64,000 bases of DNA from Actinomycetospora sp. TBRC 11914 (GTDB taxonomy: Bacteria > Actinomycetota > Actinomycetes > Mycobacteriales > Pseudonocardiaceae). The DNA lies in the NCBI RefSeq assembly GCF_012933465.1, contig NZ_JABBND010000001.1, positions 310,001 through 374,000 on the forward strand, written 5' to 3'. This document shows, piece by piece, positions 23,693 through 31,202 of this stretch. Positions within the stretch are counted from its first letter, which is position 1, and every line of letters starts with the position of its first letter. A program made the position numbers and the translations under genes. The notes below the pieces were generated by a model. The model made no database searches and had not been told where the DNA came from. It saw nothing but the letters and a program-made list of their open reading frames with translations.

Positions 23693-25597
23693 TCAGGCGG
23701 CCGGGGTGGTGTGCCAGGGGCGGTTGTGGCGTGGTCTTTGGTGGGGGTCGATGTAGGTGGGTGGGGTGAACCAGGGCAGCCCGTCGACCATGTGGACGTG
23801 CCAGCCGGAGTGGTGGATCAGGCTGTGGTGGTAGCTGCAGAGCAGCACGCAGTTGTCGAGGCTGGTGTCGCCGTCGTCGGCCCAGTGGCGGATGTGGTGG
23901 ACCTGGCAGCGGCGGGCGCGGCGGCGGCAGCCGGGGTGGGCGCAGTGGCGGTCGCGGGCGATCACGGCGCGGCGTAGGGCGCGGGTGACCAGGCGGTGGC
24001 TGCGGCCCAGGTCGAGGGGTTCGCCGCGGGTGCCCAGGACGAGGGGGATCAGTTCGGCGTCGCAGGCCAGTCGGCGGGCGGTGTCGGGGCGGATCCAGGT
24101 GTTCTCGCCGAGCAGGGCGAGGCGGCCGGTGTGGCCGTCGCCGGGGCTGGTGGTGGGCTCGGGCAGGTTCGACAGCGCCGCGCGCAGGGTTTGGTAGTTC
24201 AGGGTGAGGGTGAGCGCGACCCGTTCCCCACCTTCGACATCGGCGCGGCTCCAGCCCGGCGGACCCTGACCCGGCGCCCCCTCACCAGGTGGCGTGGCGT
24301 CCCCGCCGGCGCGCGGGGCAGCGGGGACGTCGTCGGCGCCGGCGTCATCGGTGTCCTCGCTGTCGTCGGCGCAGCGTTGGCCGGCGCAGCCTTCGTCGGC
24401 GCTCGCGCCGTCGGCGCTGACGTCGAGGTCGGCGGCTGCCTCGTCAGGGTCGTCGCGCTCACCGGGGTCGGCGTCGGGGTCGGGGAAGATGCCGGCGGCG
24501 GTGGTGTCCTCCGGCTCACCGCGGTTGTTCTGGCCGGGCTCGCTGCTTTCGGGCTGGTCGGGCTGGTCGGGGGTGTTGAGGCCGCGGGTGAGGGCTTCGG
24601 TGGCGAGGTCGAGCAGGGCGTGGGCGCGGCGGGCGGGCAGGGTGTGCAGCGCGGCCTCGTCGGCGCTGTAGCCCCGCGGCCCCGTGCCGGTACCGCTGCC
24701 GGTACCGGTGTTGGGGGCGGGGTGGTCGTCGGGGACCTGGTCCGGTGGTGGGGTCGCCGCGGACAGCGCGGTGTGCAGGGCTTCGGCGGCGGCGGGGTCG
24801 CGGTAGGTGAACCGGCCGACCAGACTGCCGTTGCGCCGCCGCAGGTAGTGCAGCTCGTTGTCCGGGGCCGGGGTGTCGGTGGGGGCGGTGCCATCGGGGT
24901 CGAGCAACGCCAGGATCGCGGTCGCGGCCTGGGCCAGCGCGGCGGGGCTGTGGGTGGCCGCCAGCGCCGCGAGCTCGGCCTCGGTGGTGGCCAGCACCTC
25001 GGCGGGCAGGGCGGGTTGCACGAGCCCGAGGCGGTCCATGCTCCGGCGGATCACCTCGACGTGGCCGGGCCCGATCACCCCGGCCCCCACCTGCTCCGCG
25101 GTCGCGGGCAGCTCCGCCGCCACCACCGCCCCGGACGGTGACACCGACGCCGTCAACACCCGGGCGTGACGCGAGAGTCGGAGGGCTTCGGCGGGGTCGA
25201 TGCGCAGCTGGTCCTCCAGCAGCCGCGAGGCGTACCGGTAGCCGGACTCGGCCAGCGCCTCCGACGCCGCCAGCGCCGTCAGGGCCCGGTAGCAGCGGGC
25301 GTGGGCGTGCCGCAGCACCGTCCACGCCGCCGACAGCTCGGCGAGCACCGCCCGCGACGCCGCCGACAACCCGGCCCCATCACCGTCGTCAGCCGCGGAC
25401 ACCCCCGGCACCACCCAGCCGGGATCGGGGCCTTCGGACCGGTCGAGCTCGGCGTCGATCAACGCGGAGAGCTCGTCGTCGATCCAGCCGCCCAGCTCCT
25501 CCACGGCGGCCTGCTCGACCAGGAACGCTTCGGAGGGGACGTCGTCCTCCCACCAGAAGGGTTCGACCGGGGCGACCATGCACCCAGTGTCGAACAT
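23693..25597 (-). CDS. DUF222 + HNH endonuclease (13E12-type) under an SOS box
   Basis: The 634-residue protein has the DUF222 helical domain (about residues 60-300), a long acidic low-complexity linker with Asp/Pro repeats (about 370-450) and a C-terminal HNH nuclease domain (from about 552: CAHPGC, VHHIRHW, DNCVLLCSYHHSLIH). These 13E12-type proteins occur in many copies in actinobacteria, often as mobile-like repeats; in mycobacteria several are LexA-regulated. Here the start region overlaps a perfect LexA box. The ATG at 25597 lies inside the box; an ATG at 25579 just outside it is the alternative. Neither has a clear ribosome-binding site, so a leaderless transcript is possible. The biological target is unknown. 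Confidence 0.87.
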   Translation of the reverse strand: MFDTGCMVAPVEPFWWEDDVPSEAFLVEQAAVEELGGWIDDELSALIDAELDRSEGPDPGWVVPGVSAADDGDGAGLSAASRAVLAELSAAWTVLRHAHARCYRALTALAASEALAESGYRYASRLLEDQLRIDPAEALRLSRHARVLTASVSPSGAVVAAELPATAEQVGAGVIGPGHVEVIRRSMDRLGLVQPALPAEVLATTEAELAALAATHSPAALAQAATAILALLDPDGTAPTDTPAPDNELHYLRRRNGSLVGRFTYRDPAAAEALHTALSAATPPPDQVPDDHPAPNTGTGSGTGTGPRGYSADEAALHTLPARRAHALLDLATEALTRGLNTPDQPDQPESSEPGQNNRGEPEDTTAAGIFPDPDADPGERDDPDEAAADLDVSADGASADEGCAGQRCADDSEDTDDAGADDVPAAPRAGGDATPPGEGAPGQGPPGWSRADVEGGERVALTLTLNYQTLRAALSNLPEPTTSPGDGHTGRLALLGENTWIRPDTARRLACDAELIPLVLGTRGEPLDLGRSHRLVTRALRRAVIARDRHCAHPGCRRRARRCQVHHIRHWADDGDTSLDNCVLLCSYHHSLIHHSGWHVHMVDGLPWFTPPTYIDPHQRPRHNRPWHTTPAA

Positions 25598-25605
25598 ATG
25601 TTCGA
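25590..25605. promoter_or_regulatory. Perfect LexA (SOS) box
   Basis: TCGAACATATGTTCGA is an exact 16-bp palindrome matching the actinobacterial/Bacillus-type SOS consensus (TCGAAC-N4-GTTCGA). It overlaps or directly precedes the start of the DUF222/HNH gene. LexA bound here would block transcription and release it on DNA damage. Confidence 0.85.
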
Positions 25606-25698
25606 ACAACGGAAGCCAGCGGACGGCGCAATTCGATCTCCGCAGATGGATCACCCTGGCCGTTGCGCCAGATGGACCCGCCTGCACAGACGGCTCTC

Positions 25699-25715
25699 CT
25701 GCACAAGGCTTGCAT
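25699..25715. promoter_or_regulatory. Nur-box-like site upstream of the nickel transporter
   Basis: Two hexamers, CTGCAC and TTGCAT, are separated by five bases, the layout reported for the Streptomyces nickel regulator Nur (tTGCaa-N5-ttGCAA). It ends 31 bases before the NiCoT start. The match is partial (four and five of six positions), so it is a candidate only. Confidence 0.45.
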
Positions 25716-25746
25716 CTGCGACACGGTCGAGGGAACGTCTCGTGCC

Positions 25747-26886
25747 GTGACCCTCACCGCGCCTGCCCCCACGCGCCGCTTCGCCCTGACCCCTCCGGAG
25801 AAGCGGTCAGTAGCGGGGATGACGGGGTTCGTGGTGCTGCTGCACGTGCTCGGCTGGGGCACGCTCGCGTTCTTCATCGCGCCGGCGCACTACCAGCTCG
25901 GCGGGGCGGGCGTCTTCGGCCTCGGTCTCGGCCTCACCGCCTACCTGCTCGGGATGCGACACGCCTTCGACGCCGACCACATCGCCGCGATCGACAACAC
26001 CACCCGCAAGCTCCTCGCGGACCGGAACGGCGACGGGGAGCGCACGGGGGACGGCGCCGAGGACCGTCCCCGGCCGCTCTCGGTCGGATTCTGGTTCTCG
26101 CTGGGCCACTCGACGATCGTGTTCGTCCTCGTGCTGCTCCTCGGGCTGGGCGTCCGGGCGGTCACCACGGAGATCGGCGACGACAACTCCCCGCTCAAGG
26201 TCATCGGCGGCCTCGTCGGGACCGCGGTGAGCGGCGTGTTCCTCCTCCTGATCGGCATCATCAACCTCGTCGTGCTGATCGGGATCGTGCGGATCTTCCG
26301 GCGGATGCGCCACGGCGACTACGACGAGGCCGAGCTCGAGCGCCACCTCGACGAGCGCGGCTTCATGAACCGCATCCTCGGGCGCGTCACCAAGGCCGTC
26401 CGCAAGCCCGTGCACATGTACCCCACGGGCGTGCTGTTCGGCCTGGGCTTCGACACCGCCACCGAGATCTCGCTGCTCGTGCTCGCGGGCGGCGTCGCGG
26501 CCGCGACCCTGCCGTGGTGGGCGATCCTCGTGCTGCCCGTCCTGTTCGCGGCCGGCATGAGCCTGTTCGACGCCCTGGACGGCGCGTTCATGTGCTTCGC
26601 CTACGGCTGGGCGTTCATGCGGCCGGTCCGCAAGGTCTTCTACAACATCACCATCACGACGCTGTCGGTCGTCGTCGCGCTCGTCATCGGTGGCATCGAG
26701 CTGGTGTCGATCCTCGCCGAGCAGCTCGACATCGAGCACGGACCGCTGGCGTGGATCGCCGGGCTGGACCTCGGCAACGTCGGGTTCGTCATCGTCGGGC
26801 TGTTCGTGGCGGCGTGGGTGGCAGCGCTCGCGGTGTGGAAGCTCGGCCGCGTCGAGGAGCGCTGGCAGCAGGATCTGCGCGCCTGA
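25747..26886 (+). CDS. NiCoT-family nickel/cobalt transporter
   Basis: The 379-residue protein has about eight membrane segments and all NiCoT signatures: RHAFDADHIAAIDN in the second helix (the HX4DH metal site), FSLGHSTIVF, LGFDTATEI and GMSLFDALDGAFM. A hydrophilic loop (LLADRNGDGERTGDGAEDRP) follows the HX4DH helix and a second cytoplasmic stretch carries MRHGDYDEAELERHLDE. It imports Ni2+ and/or Co2+ for urease, hydrogenase, Ni-superoxide dismutase or B12; none of those genes is in this window. The GTG at 25747 is the best start though its ribosome-binding site is weak. Metal-dependent repression through the upstream Nur-like site is plausible. Confidence 0.93.
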   Translation: MTLTAPAPTRRFALTPPEKRSVAGMTGFVVLLHVLGWGTLAFFIAPAHYQLGGAGVFGLGLGLTAYLLGMRHAFDADHIAAIDNTTRKLLADRNGDGERTGDGAEDRPRPLSVGFWFSLGHSTIVFVLVLLLGLGVRAVTTEIGDDNSPLKVIGGLVGTAVSGVFLLLIGIINLVVLIGIVRIFRRMRHGDYDEAELERHLDERGFMNRILGRVTKAVRKPVHMYPTGVLFGLGFDTATEISLLVLAGGVAAATLPWWAILVLPVLFAAGMSLFDALDGAFMCFAYGWAFMRPVRKVFYNITITTLSVVVALVIGGIELVSILAEQLDIEHGPLAWIAGLDLGNVGFVIVGLFVAAWVAALAVWKLGRVEERWQQDLRA

Positions 26887-27628
26887 CGGACGGGCGCGTC
26901 GTCGGCAGGAGGCGGCGCACCAGCACGACGGCGAGCACCACCGCGAGCCCGGTGACCGTGTCGACGACGAAGTGGTGGCCGGTGGCGAGGACGACCGCCA
27001 CCGTCAGGGCCACGTGCGCCACCGCGAGGCCCCGGACCCACGGCCTGGTGCTCAACAGGACCAGGCCGACCGCGCTGACGGCCGCCCAGGCGACGTGCAG
27101 CGACGGCAGCGCGCCGAACGGGTCCGGGGGCGCCGGCTCGCCGCACGCCAGTCCCGAGCCCGGGAGCAGACAGGGCGGCGCTACCGGGTACGCCCAGAAC
27201 ACGGCGTAGGCGAGCAGGGTGGTGGCGACGAAGGTGGACCGCATCGCCCGGTACCGCTCGACGTCGTGGACCACGAGCAGGATCGCGACGACGGCGGGGA
27301 CGAGGTAGATGCTCTCGGCGTAGTAGAGGTGTGCGGCGTCGAGGAGCGCGGAGTGCCCGGCCAGGGCGTCGTACCAGGACCGCTCGACGTCGACCCCCCA
27401 GGCGGCTTCGAGGTCCCACAGGGCGTGGCCGTGCCCGACGGCGCCCGCCGCGTCGCCGAGCGCGTGGGGGACGACGAGGTCGTAGAGGTCGAGGAGGACC
27501 CAGAGGAGGACCAGCTCGGTCACCACGAGCGTCACGCTCTCCCACCAGCGCTGCTCGACGAGACGGCCGGTGGGGACCGCGACGGGACCCGCCGTCGTCA
27601 GGACCATGGTCAGGAGTATGTCGACCAT
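26789..27628 (-). CDS. PAP2-superfamily membrane phosphatase/phosphotransferase
   Basis: The 279-residue protein has about six membrane segments and the PAP2 catalytic motifs PSLHVAWA and GHHFVVDTVTG, with the first motif (usually KX6RP) not obvious, which fits the inositolphosphotransferase-like (Aur1/Ipt1-type) branch. It likely acts on a lipid phosphate head group at the outer membrane face. The C-terminal basic tail (residues about 245-279) is encoded opposite the last 98 bases of the NiCoT gene, an antiparallel overlap of two coding ends. It lies 10 bases downstream of the MarR gene on the same strand, so co-transcription with it is possible. Confidence 0.83.
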   Translation of the reverse strand: MVDILLTMVLTTAGPVAVPTGRLVEQRWWESVTLVVTELVLLWVLLDLYDLVVPHALGDAAGAVGHGHALWDLEAAWGVDVERSWYDALAGHSALLDAAHLYYAESIYLVPAVVAILLVVHDVERYRAMRSTFVATTLLAYAVFWAYPVAPPCLLPGSGLACGEPAPPDPFGALPSLHVAWAAVSAVGLVLLSTRPWVRGLAVAHVALTVAVVLATGHHFVVDTVTGLAVVLAVVLVRRLLPTTRPSVRRADPAASAPRRGRASTPRALPPTPPRTARR

Positions 27629-27638
27629 GGCGCGGACC

Positions 27639-28112
27639 TCAGGAGGCGGCGCCCTCCCCGGCCTCGTCCTCCCCCAGGTTCTGCCGGACCGCGCGGACGA
27701 ACTCGAGGGCGGCCACCCGCCCGGCGGGACCCAGGTCGTCGCCCGAGGCCTCCACGCGTGCGGAGAACGACCCGAGGATCTCCTCGATCTCGCGCCCGCC
27801 GGAATCGGTCAGCTCGACGAGCAGCCGACGCCGGTCCCGCGGGTGCGGACGCCGGACCACATGCCCGAGGGCCTGCAACCGGTCGACGAGCTCGGTGGCC
27901 GAGGCCGTCGTGATGTCGAGCAGCGCGGCGAGCTCCGAGGGCCCCCGCGGGCCGTCGAGGAACAGGGTCGACAGCACCGTCACCGACGACGGGCTGAGCC
28001 CCCGACGGCGGCCCGCTCGCGCGCGGAACCGCTCCCCGGCCAGCACCAGGTCCCGGACCGCCCGCGTGAACTCCGGGTGCCCGTCCATGCTCGCTAGGTT
28101 ACCTGGTGACAT
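27639..28112 (-). CDS. MarR-family regulator
   Basis: The 157-residue protein is a standard MarR winged helix (SPSSVTVLSTLFLDGPRGPSELAALLDITTASATELVDRLQALG, then HPRDRRRLLVELTDSGG for the wing). The ATG at 28112 has AGGA nearby; an in-frame ATG at 28088 is possible. It is divergent from the DUF1059/cupin/ABM operon, and a palindrome lies between them at 28135-28153. A small AGGTTACCT palindrome also lies near its start. It probably represses the neighbouring operon and itself. Confidence 0.88.
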   Translation of the reverse strand: MSPGNLASMDGHPEFTRAVRDLVLAGERFRARAGRRRGLSPSSVTVLSTLFLDGPRGPSELAALLDITTASATELVDRLQALGHVVRRPHPRDRRRLLVELTDSGGREIEEILGSFSARVEASGDDLGPAGRVAALEFVRAVRQNLGEDEAGEGAAS

Positions 28113-28134
28113 GGCTTCCTGACGGCCACTACCA

Positions 28135-28153
28135 TGATGTGATCCACATCACG
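28135..28153. promoter_or_regulatory. CRP-like palindrome before the DUF1059 operon
   Basis: TGATGTG and CACATCA flank ATC (perfect 7-bp arms, 28135-28151). Read with a shifted centre, 28138-28153 is TGTGA-N6-TCACG, one base from the CRP consensus. It ends 17 bases before the first start codon, a position suited to repression. MarR binding is an equally good explanation. Confidence 0.55.
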
Positions 28154-28170
28154 CCGGAGGAGGGCCGATC

Positions 28171-28662
28171 ATGACCCGCAAGATCGTCGACTGCCGGGAC
28201 GTGCCCAGCGAGAGCGGCTGCACGCTGACCCTCACCGGTGAGGAGGACGAGGTCGTCGAGGCGGCCTCGCAGCACGCCGTCGCCGTCCACGGACACGACG
28301 ACGACGCCGCGCTGCGCGACATGATCCGCGCCGGGCTGAAGGACGCGCAGCCGGCGACGGTGCCCGGCGCGTTCGTGCAGCTCATCGAGTTCCCCATCGA
28401 GCGGCTCGAGGAGTTCGACGCCGCGGTGGACGACTGGATGCGTGAGATCGGCCCCGACCGCACGGCACGCTGGTTCGTGCTCGGCGCCGACCGCGAGCGG
28501 CCCGGCGTCCACGTCGAGCTCGTCGAGTTCCCCAGCTACGAGGACGCGATGACGAACTCGAAGCACCCCGCGACCGCGGCGATCGCGGAGCGTCTGACCA
28601 CCATGGCCGGCGGCCAGGTCAGCTTCCGCAACCTCGACGTCGTCCGCGCCCAGATGCCCTGA
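28171..28662 (+). CDS. DUF1059 domain fused to a dimeric alpha+beta barrel domain
   Basis: The 163-residue protein has a DUF1059 N-terminal domain (about 1-55: KIVDCRDVPSESGCTLTL, EEDEVVEAASQHAVAVHGH) and a C-terminal ferredoxin-like dimeric barrel (GAFVQLIEFPIERLEEFDAAVDDWM, VHVELVEFPSYEDAMTNS). DUF1059 is of unknown function but carries conserved Cys/His. The barrel resembles antibiotic biosynthesis monooxygenase folds. GGAGGAG precedes the ATG. It is the first gene of a three-gene unit with a cupin and a second barrel protein, all in one direction with gaps under 30 bases. Confidence 0.8.
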   Translation: MTRKIVDCRDVPSESGCTLTLTGEEDEVVEAASQHAVAVHGHDDDAALRDMIRAGLKDAQPATVPGAFVQLIEFPIERLEEFDAAVDDWMREIGPDRTARWFVLGADRERPGVHVELVEFPSYEDAMTNSKHPATAAIAERLTTMAGGQVSFRNLDVVRAQMP

Positions 28663-28688
28663 CGAGCACGACCAGGATCGGAGGAGAC

Positions 28689-29051
28689 ATGAGCAGCATC
28701 GCCGTCAAGCGCATGGACGCCCCGGACGAGACGCGGACGCCGGCCCTGACCCACGTGGACGTGGTCGCCCTCGGCGACGCCACGATCGCCCGGATGACGT
28801 TGCAGCCGGGCTGGCGCTGGTCGGAGTGCATCAAGCCGGTCGCCGGGACCGAGAGCTGCCAGGCCGCGCACCTCGGCTACCTCGTCTCGGGGCAGCTGCA
28901 CGTCGTCGCCGAGGACGGCACCGAGGCCGACCTCGTCGCGGGGGGCGCCTACCGCATCGCGCCGGGGCACGACGCCTGGGTCGTCGGGAACGAGCCCGTC
29001 GTGGGGCTGGAGTTCGAGTCCAAGACCGCCGAGACCTACGCCCGCGCCTGA
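28689..29051 (+). CDS. Single-domain cupin protein
   Basis: The 120-residue protein has one cupin beta-barrel: LQPGWRWSECIKPV (motif 1 region, with few His ligands), AAHLGYLVSGQLHVV, then YRIAPGHDAWVVGNEPVVGLEF (motif 2 with a His). The reduced ligand set makes metal binding uncertain; it may bind a small molecule or act as an isomerase. The GGAGGAG-type site before the ATG and its 26-base distance from the preceding gene indicate an operon with the DUF1059/barrel and ABM-like genes. Confidence 0.83.
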   Translation: MSSIAVKRMDAPDETRTPALTHVDVVALGDATIARMTLQPGWRWSECIKPVAGTESCQAAHLGYLVSGQLHVVAEDGTEADLVAGGAYRIAPGHDAWVVGNEPVVGLEFESKTAETYARA

Positions 29052-29063
29052 GGAGAGACGGAC

Positions 29064-29369
29064 ATGAGCGTCCTCGTCACCGTCACGTTCCCGGTCCCGG
29101 CCGAGACGATGGAGAAGGTCGTCCTCGACAACACCGCCACGATGGCCGCCATCAGCGAGGACGGCCGGCGCCACGGCGCGATCCACCACCAGTTCGTCCA
29201 GCACCCGGACGGCAGCGCGGTGGTGGTCGACGAGTGGCCCGACGAGGAGTCGTTCCACCGGTTCTTCGACTCCCAGGACGAGATCCGGAGGATCATGGCC
29301 GAGGCCGGGGTCAGCGAGCCGCCCGCGGTGCGGGTCTACCCGGTGCTCGACACCCCGGACCGCTTCTGA
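29064..29369 (+). CDS. Antibiotic biosynthesis monooxygenase (ABM)-like dimeric alpha+beta barrel protein
   Basis: The 101-residue protein has the ferredoxin-like fold of ABM/EthD-type proteins (VLVTVTFPVPAETMEKVV, HHQFVQHPDGSAVVVDEWPDEESFHRFF, then IRRIMAEAGVSEP). Members oxidise quinol-like substrates or act in heme/redox side reactions. It starts 12 bases after the cupin stop. It converges on the His-rich methyltransferase with only one base between the stops. Confidence 0.82.
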   Translation: MSVLVTVTFPVPAETMEKVVLDNTATMAAISEDGRRHGAIHHQFVQHPDGSAVVVDEWPDEESFHRFFDSQDEIRRIMAEAGVSEPPAVRVYPVLDTPDRF

Positions 29370-29370
29370 G

Positions 29371-30129
29371 TCAGGCGCCGCGCACGGCGCGGTGGGAGAC
29401 CCAGCGACCGAACGGACTGTTCCCGGTCCCGACGGCCGCGACGTCGGTGAACCCGGCGGCGGCGAGCAGCGACCGCACCGTCGCCGGGTCGTTCGCGACG
29501 GGCGCGAGGGCCTCGTCGTGCCCGTCGTGCCCGCCGTGCCCGTGCCCCTCGCCGTGCCCGTGCCCGTGCCCGTCGCCGTGCCCGTGCCCCCGGCCGTGGC
29601 CCACCGCCCGTAGCAGCGGGGTGAGCAGCCGGTACGGGCGCGGCAGGCCCTCGAAGTCGACGAGGAAGAGCACGCCGCCCGGCGCGAGCACCCGTCGGAC
29701 CTCCCGCAGCATCGCCTCCTTCGCCTCCTCCGGCAGGTGGTGGAACATGAAGGCCGACAGGACGCGGTCGACGCTGCCGTCGGGATGCGGCAGCTCGTCC
29801 GCGAAGCCCTGCTCGACCCGCACGGGCAGTCCCCGGCGGCGGGCCTTGGCGTGGGCGCGGTCGAGGGCCGCGGAGTCGGGGTCGAGCCCGATGACCGTCG
29901 CGGCGGGCTGCGCGCGGGCCGCGGCGAGCAGCAGGTTCCCGGTGCCACAGCCGATCTCCAGCACGGTCTGACCGGGAGCCGGGTCCGCGGCCCCCACCAG
30001 GCGGCGGTGGGCGCTGCGCGCGCCGAGCCAGGAGACCGCGTCGTAGAGCGAGAGCGGCCCGGCGGTGCCCAGGGCGGGCAGGAAGGACCGGTCGTGCGAC
30101 CCGGCGGCCGGCGTCGTCGGCTCGGACAT
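29371..30129 (-). CDS. SAM methyltransferase with a His/Gly-rich insert
   Basis: The 252-residue class I methyltransferase carries motif I VLEIGCGTGNLLLA, motif II VIGLDPDSAALDRA, DRVLSAFMFHHLPE and RVLAPGGVLFLVDFEG. Between the fold's strand 5 region and the C-terminal part, residues 178-205 are an almost pure His/Gly/Asp segment with ten or more histidines, the kind seen in metal-binding chaperones and transporters. The insert may bind Ni, Zn or Cu, or serve as a linker. AGGAG lies eight bases before the ATG. An AraC regulator is divergent and may control it. Confidence 0.84.
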   Translation of the reverse strand: MSEPTTPAAGSHDRSFLPALGTAGPLSLYDAVSWLGARSAHRRLVGAADPAPGQTVLEIGCGTGNLLLAAARAQPAATVIGLDPDSAALDRAHAKARRRGLPVRVEQGFADELPHPDGSVDRVLSAFMFHHLPEEAKEAMLREVRRVLAPGGVLFLVDFEGLPRPYRLLTPLLRAVGHGRGHGHGDGHGHGHGEGHGHGGHDGHDEALAPVANDPATVRSLLAAAGFTDVAAVGTGNSPFGRWVSHRAVRGA

Positions 30130-30220
30130 GGGTTGTGCTCCTGTCGGCTCGATGGGACGGTTCTCCGTCGTCGACTCCAGCCTCCCGACGCCGGGAGCTG
30201 CGGACAAGGAACGGAACACG

Positions 30221-31150
30221 GTGAGGGCAGGACTTTCCTCCGACGTCCCCGGGCCGGTGTCGACGAGCCCGGACGGGGTCCCGGTGATGGGGTACGCCCG
30301 AGCGCCGGGCGTCCCCGCCGTCACCGTGCGCCGGCGCTCCGGCCCGGGGCCGCAGGGCGGCGCCGCCCTCGGTGCGCACATCCACGACTTCCTCGTCCTG
30401 ATCTACGTCGAGCGGGGCGGCGGGAAGGTCCGGGTCGACGAGCGGACGTGGTCGGTCCGGCCGGGGGACGTCGTCGTGGTCGCCCCGGGCACCGTCGTGA
30501 CCCCGCTCGACGACCACGACGACCCGGCGGCGGACGTCTGGACGGTCTTCTTCCCCGCGGATCTCGTCGACGCCGAGGCGCCATCCTCCCCGCTGGCCTG
30601 GCGGGCGCACCCGTTGCTCTACCCGTTCACGCGCGGCGGGCGGCCCGGCGGCGAGCGGCTGCACGTCCCGGCCGCGGAGCGGGCGGCATGGCTCGGCGAG
30701 CTCACCGCACTCGAGACCGAGCTGCGCGACCGCCGCGACGGCTACGCCGAGGCCGCCCGCGCGCACGTGACGCTGCTGCTCGTGCGGCTCGGGCGGCTCG
30801 CCGCGGACGTCCCGGCCGACCTGCGCGAGCACGACGAGACGCTGGTCGCGGCGGTGTTCGACGCCCTCGAGGCCCGGTTCCGCGAGCCGATCACGGCCCG
30901 GGACGTGGCCGCGGCGGTCGGGCGGTCCCCCGGGCACGTCACGACCGTCGTGCGACGACGGACCGGGCGCACGGTGGGGCGGTGGGTCACCGAACGGCGA
31001 CTGCAGGAGGCCAGGCGGCTCCTGGCCGGCACCGACCTGACGGTGACCGCGATCGCGCACCGTGTCGGCTACCGCGACCCCGGCTACTTCATCCGGCGGT
31101 TCCGCGCCGCCCACGGGCTCGCCCCGCAGGAGTGGCGCCGGGCCGGCTGA
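30221..31150 (+). CDS. AraC-family regulator with cupin sensor domain
   Basis: The 309-residue protein has a cupin-like AraC ligand domain (GAHIHDFLVLIYVERGGGKVRV, PGDVVVVAPGTVVTPL) and a C-terminal double helix-turn-helix (ITARDVAAAVGRSPGHVTTVV, VTAIAHRVGYRDPGYFIRRF). The GTG at 30221 follows GGAA-rich sequence and gives a normal length; starts further upstream (30065, 30152) run into the divergent methyltransferase. It probably senses a small hydrophobic or sugar-like ligand. Candidates for control are the divergent His-rich methyltransferase and the methyltransferase downstream. Confidence 0.87.
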   Translation: MRAGLSSDVPGPVSTSPDGVPVMGYARAPGVPAVTVRRRSGPGPQGGAALGAHIHDFLVLIYVERGGGKVRVDERTWSVRPGDVVVVAPGTVVTPLDDHDDPAADVWTVFFPADLVDAEAPSSPLAWRAHPLLYPFTRGGRPGGERLHVPAAERAAWLGELTALETELRDRRDGYAEAARAHVTLLLVRLGRLAADVPADLREHDETLVAAVFDALEARFREPITARDVAAAVGRSPGHVTTVVRRRTGRTVGRWVTERRLQEARRLLAGTDLTVTAIAHRVGYRDPGYFIRRFRAAHGLAPQEWRRAG

Positions 31151-31202
31151 CCGGACCCGCCGGACCTGGTGGAGCGGGCGCTCGGCCTGGAGGATCCGGC
31201 CC

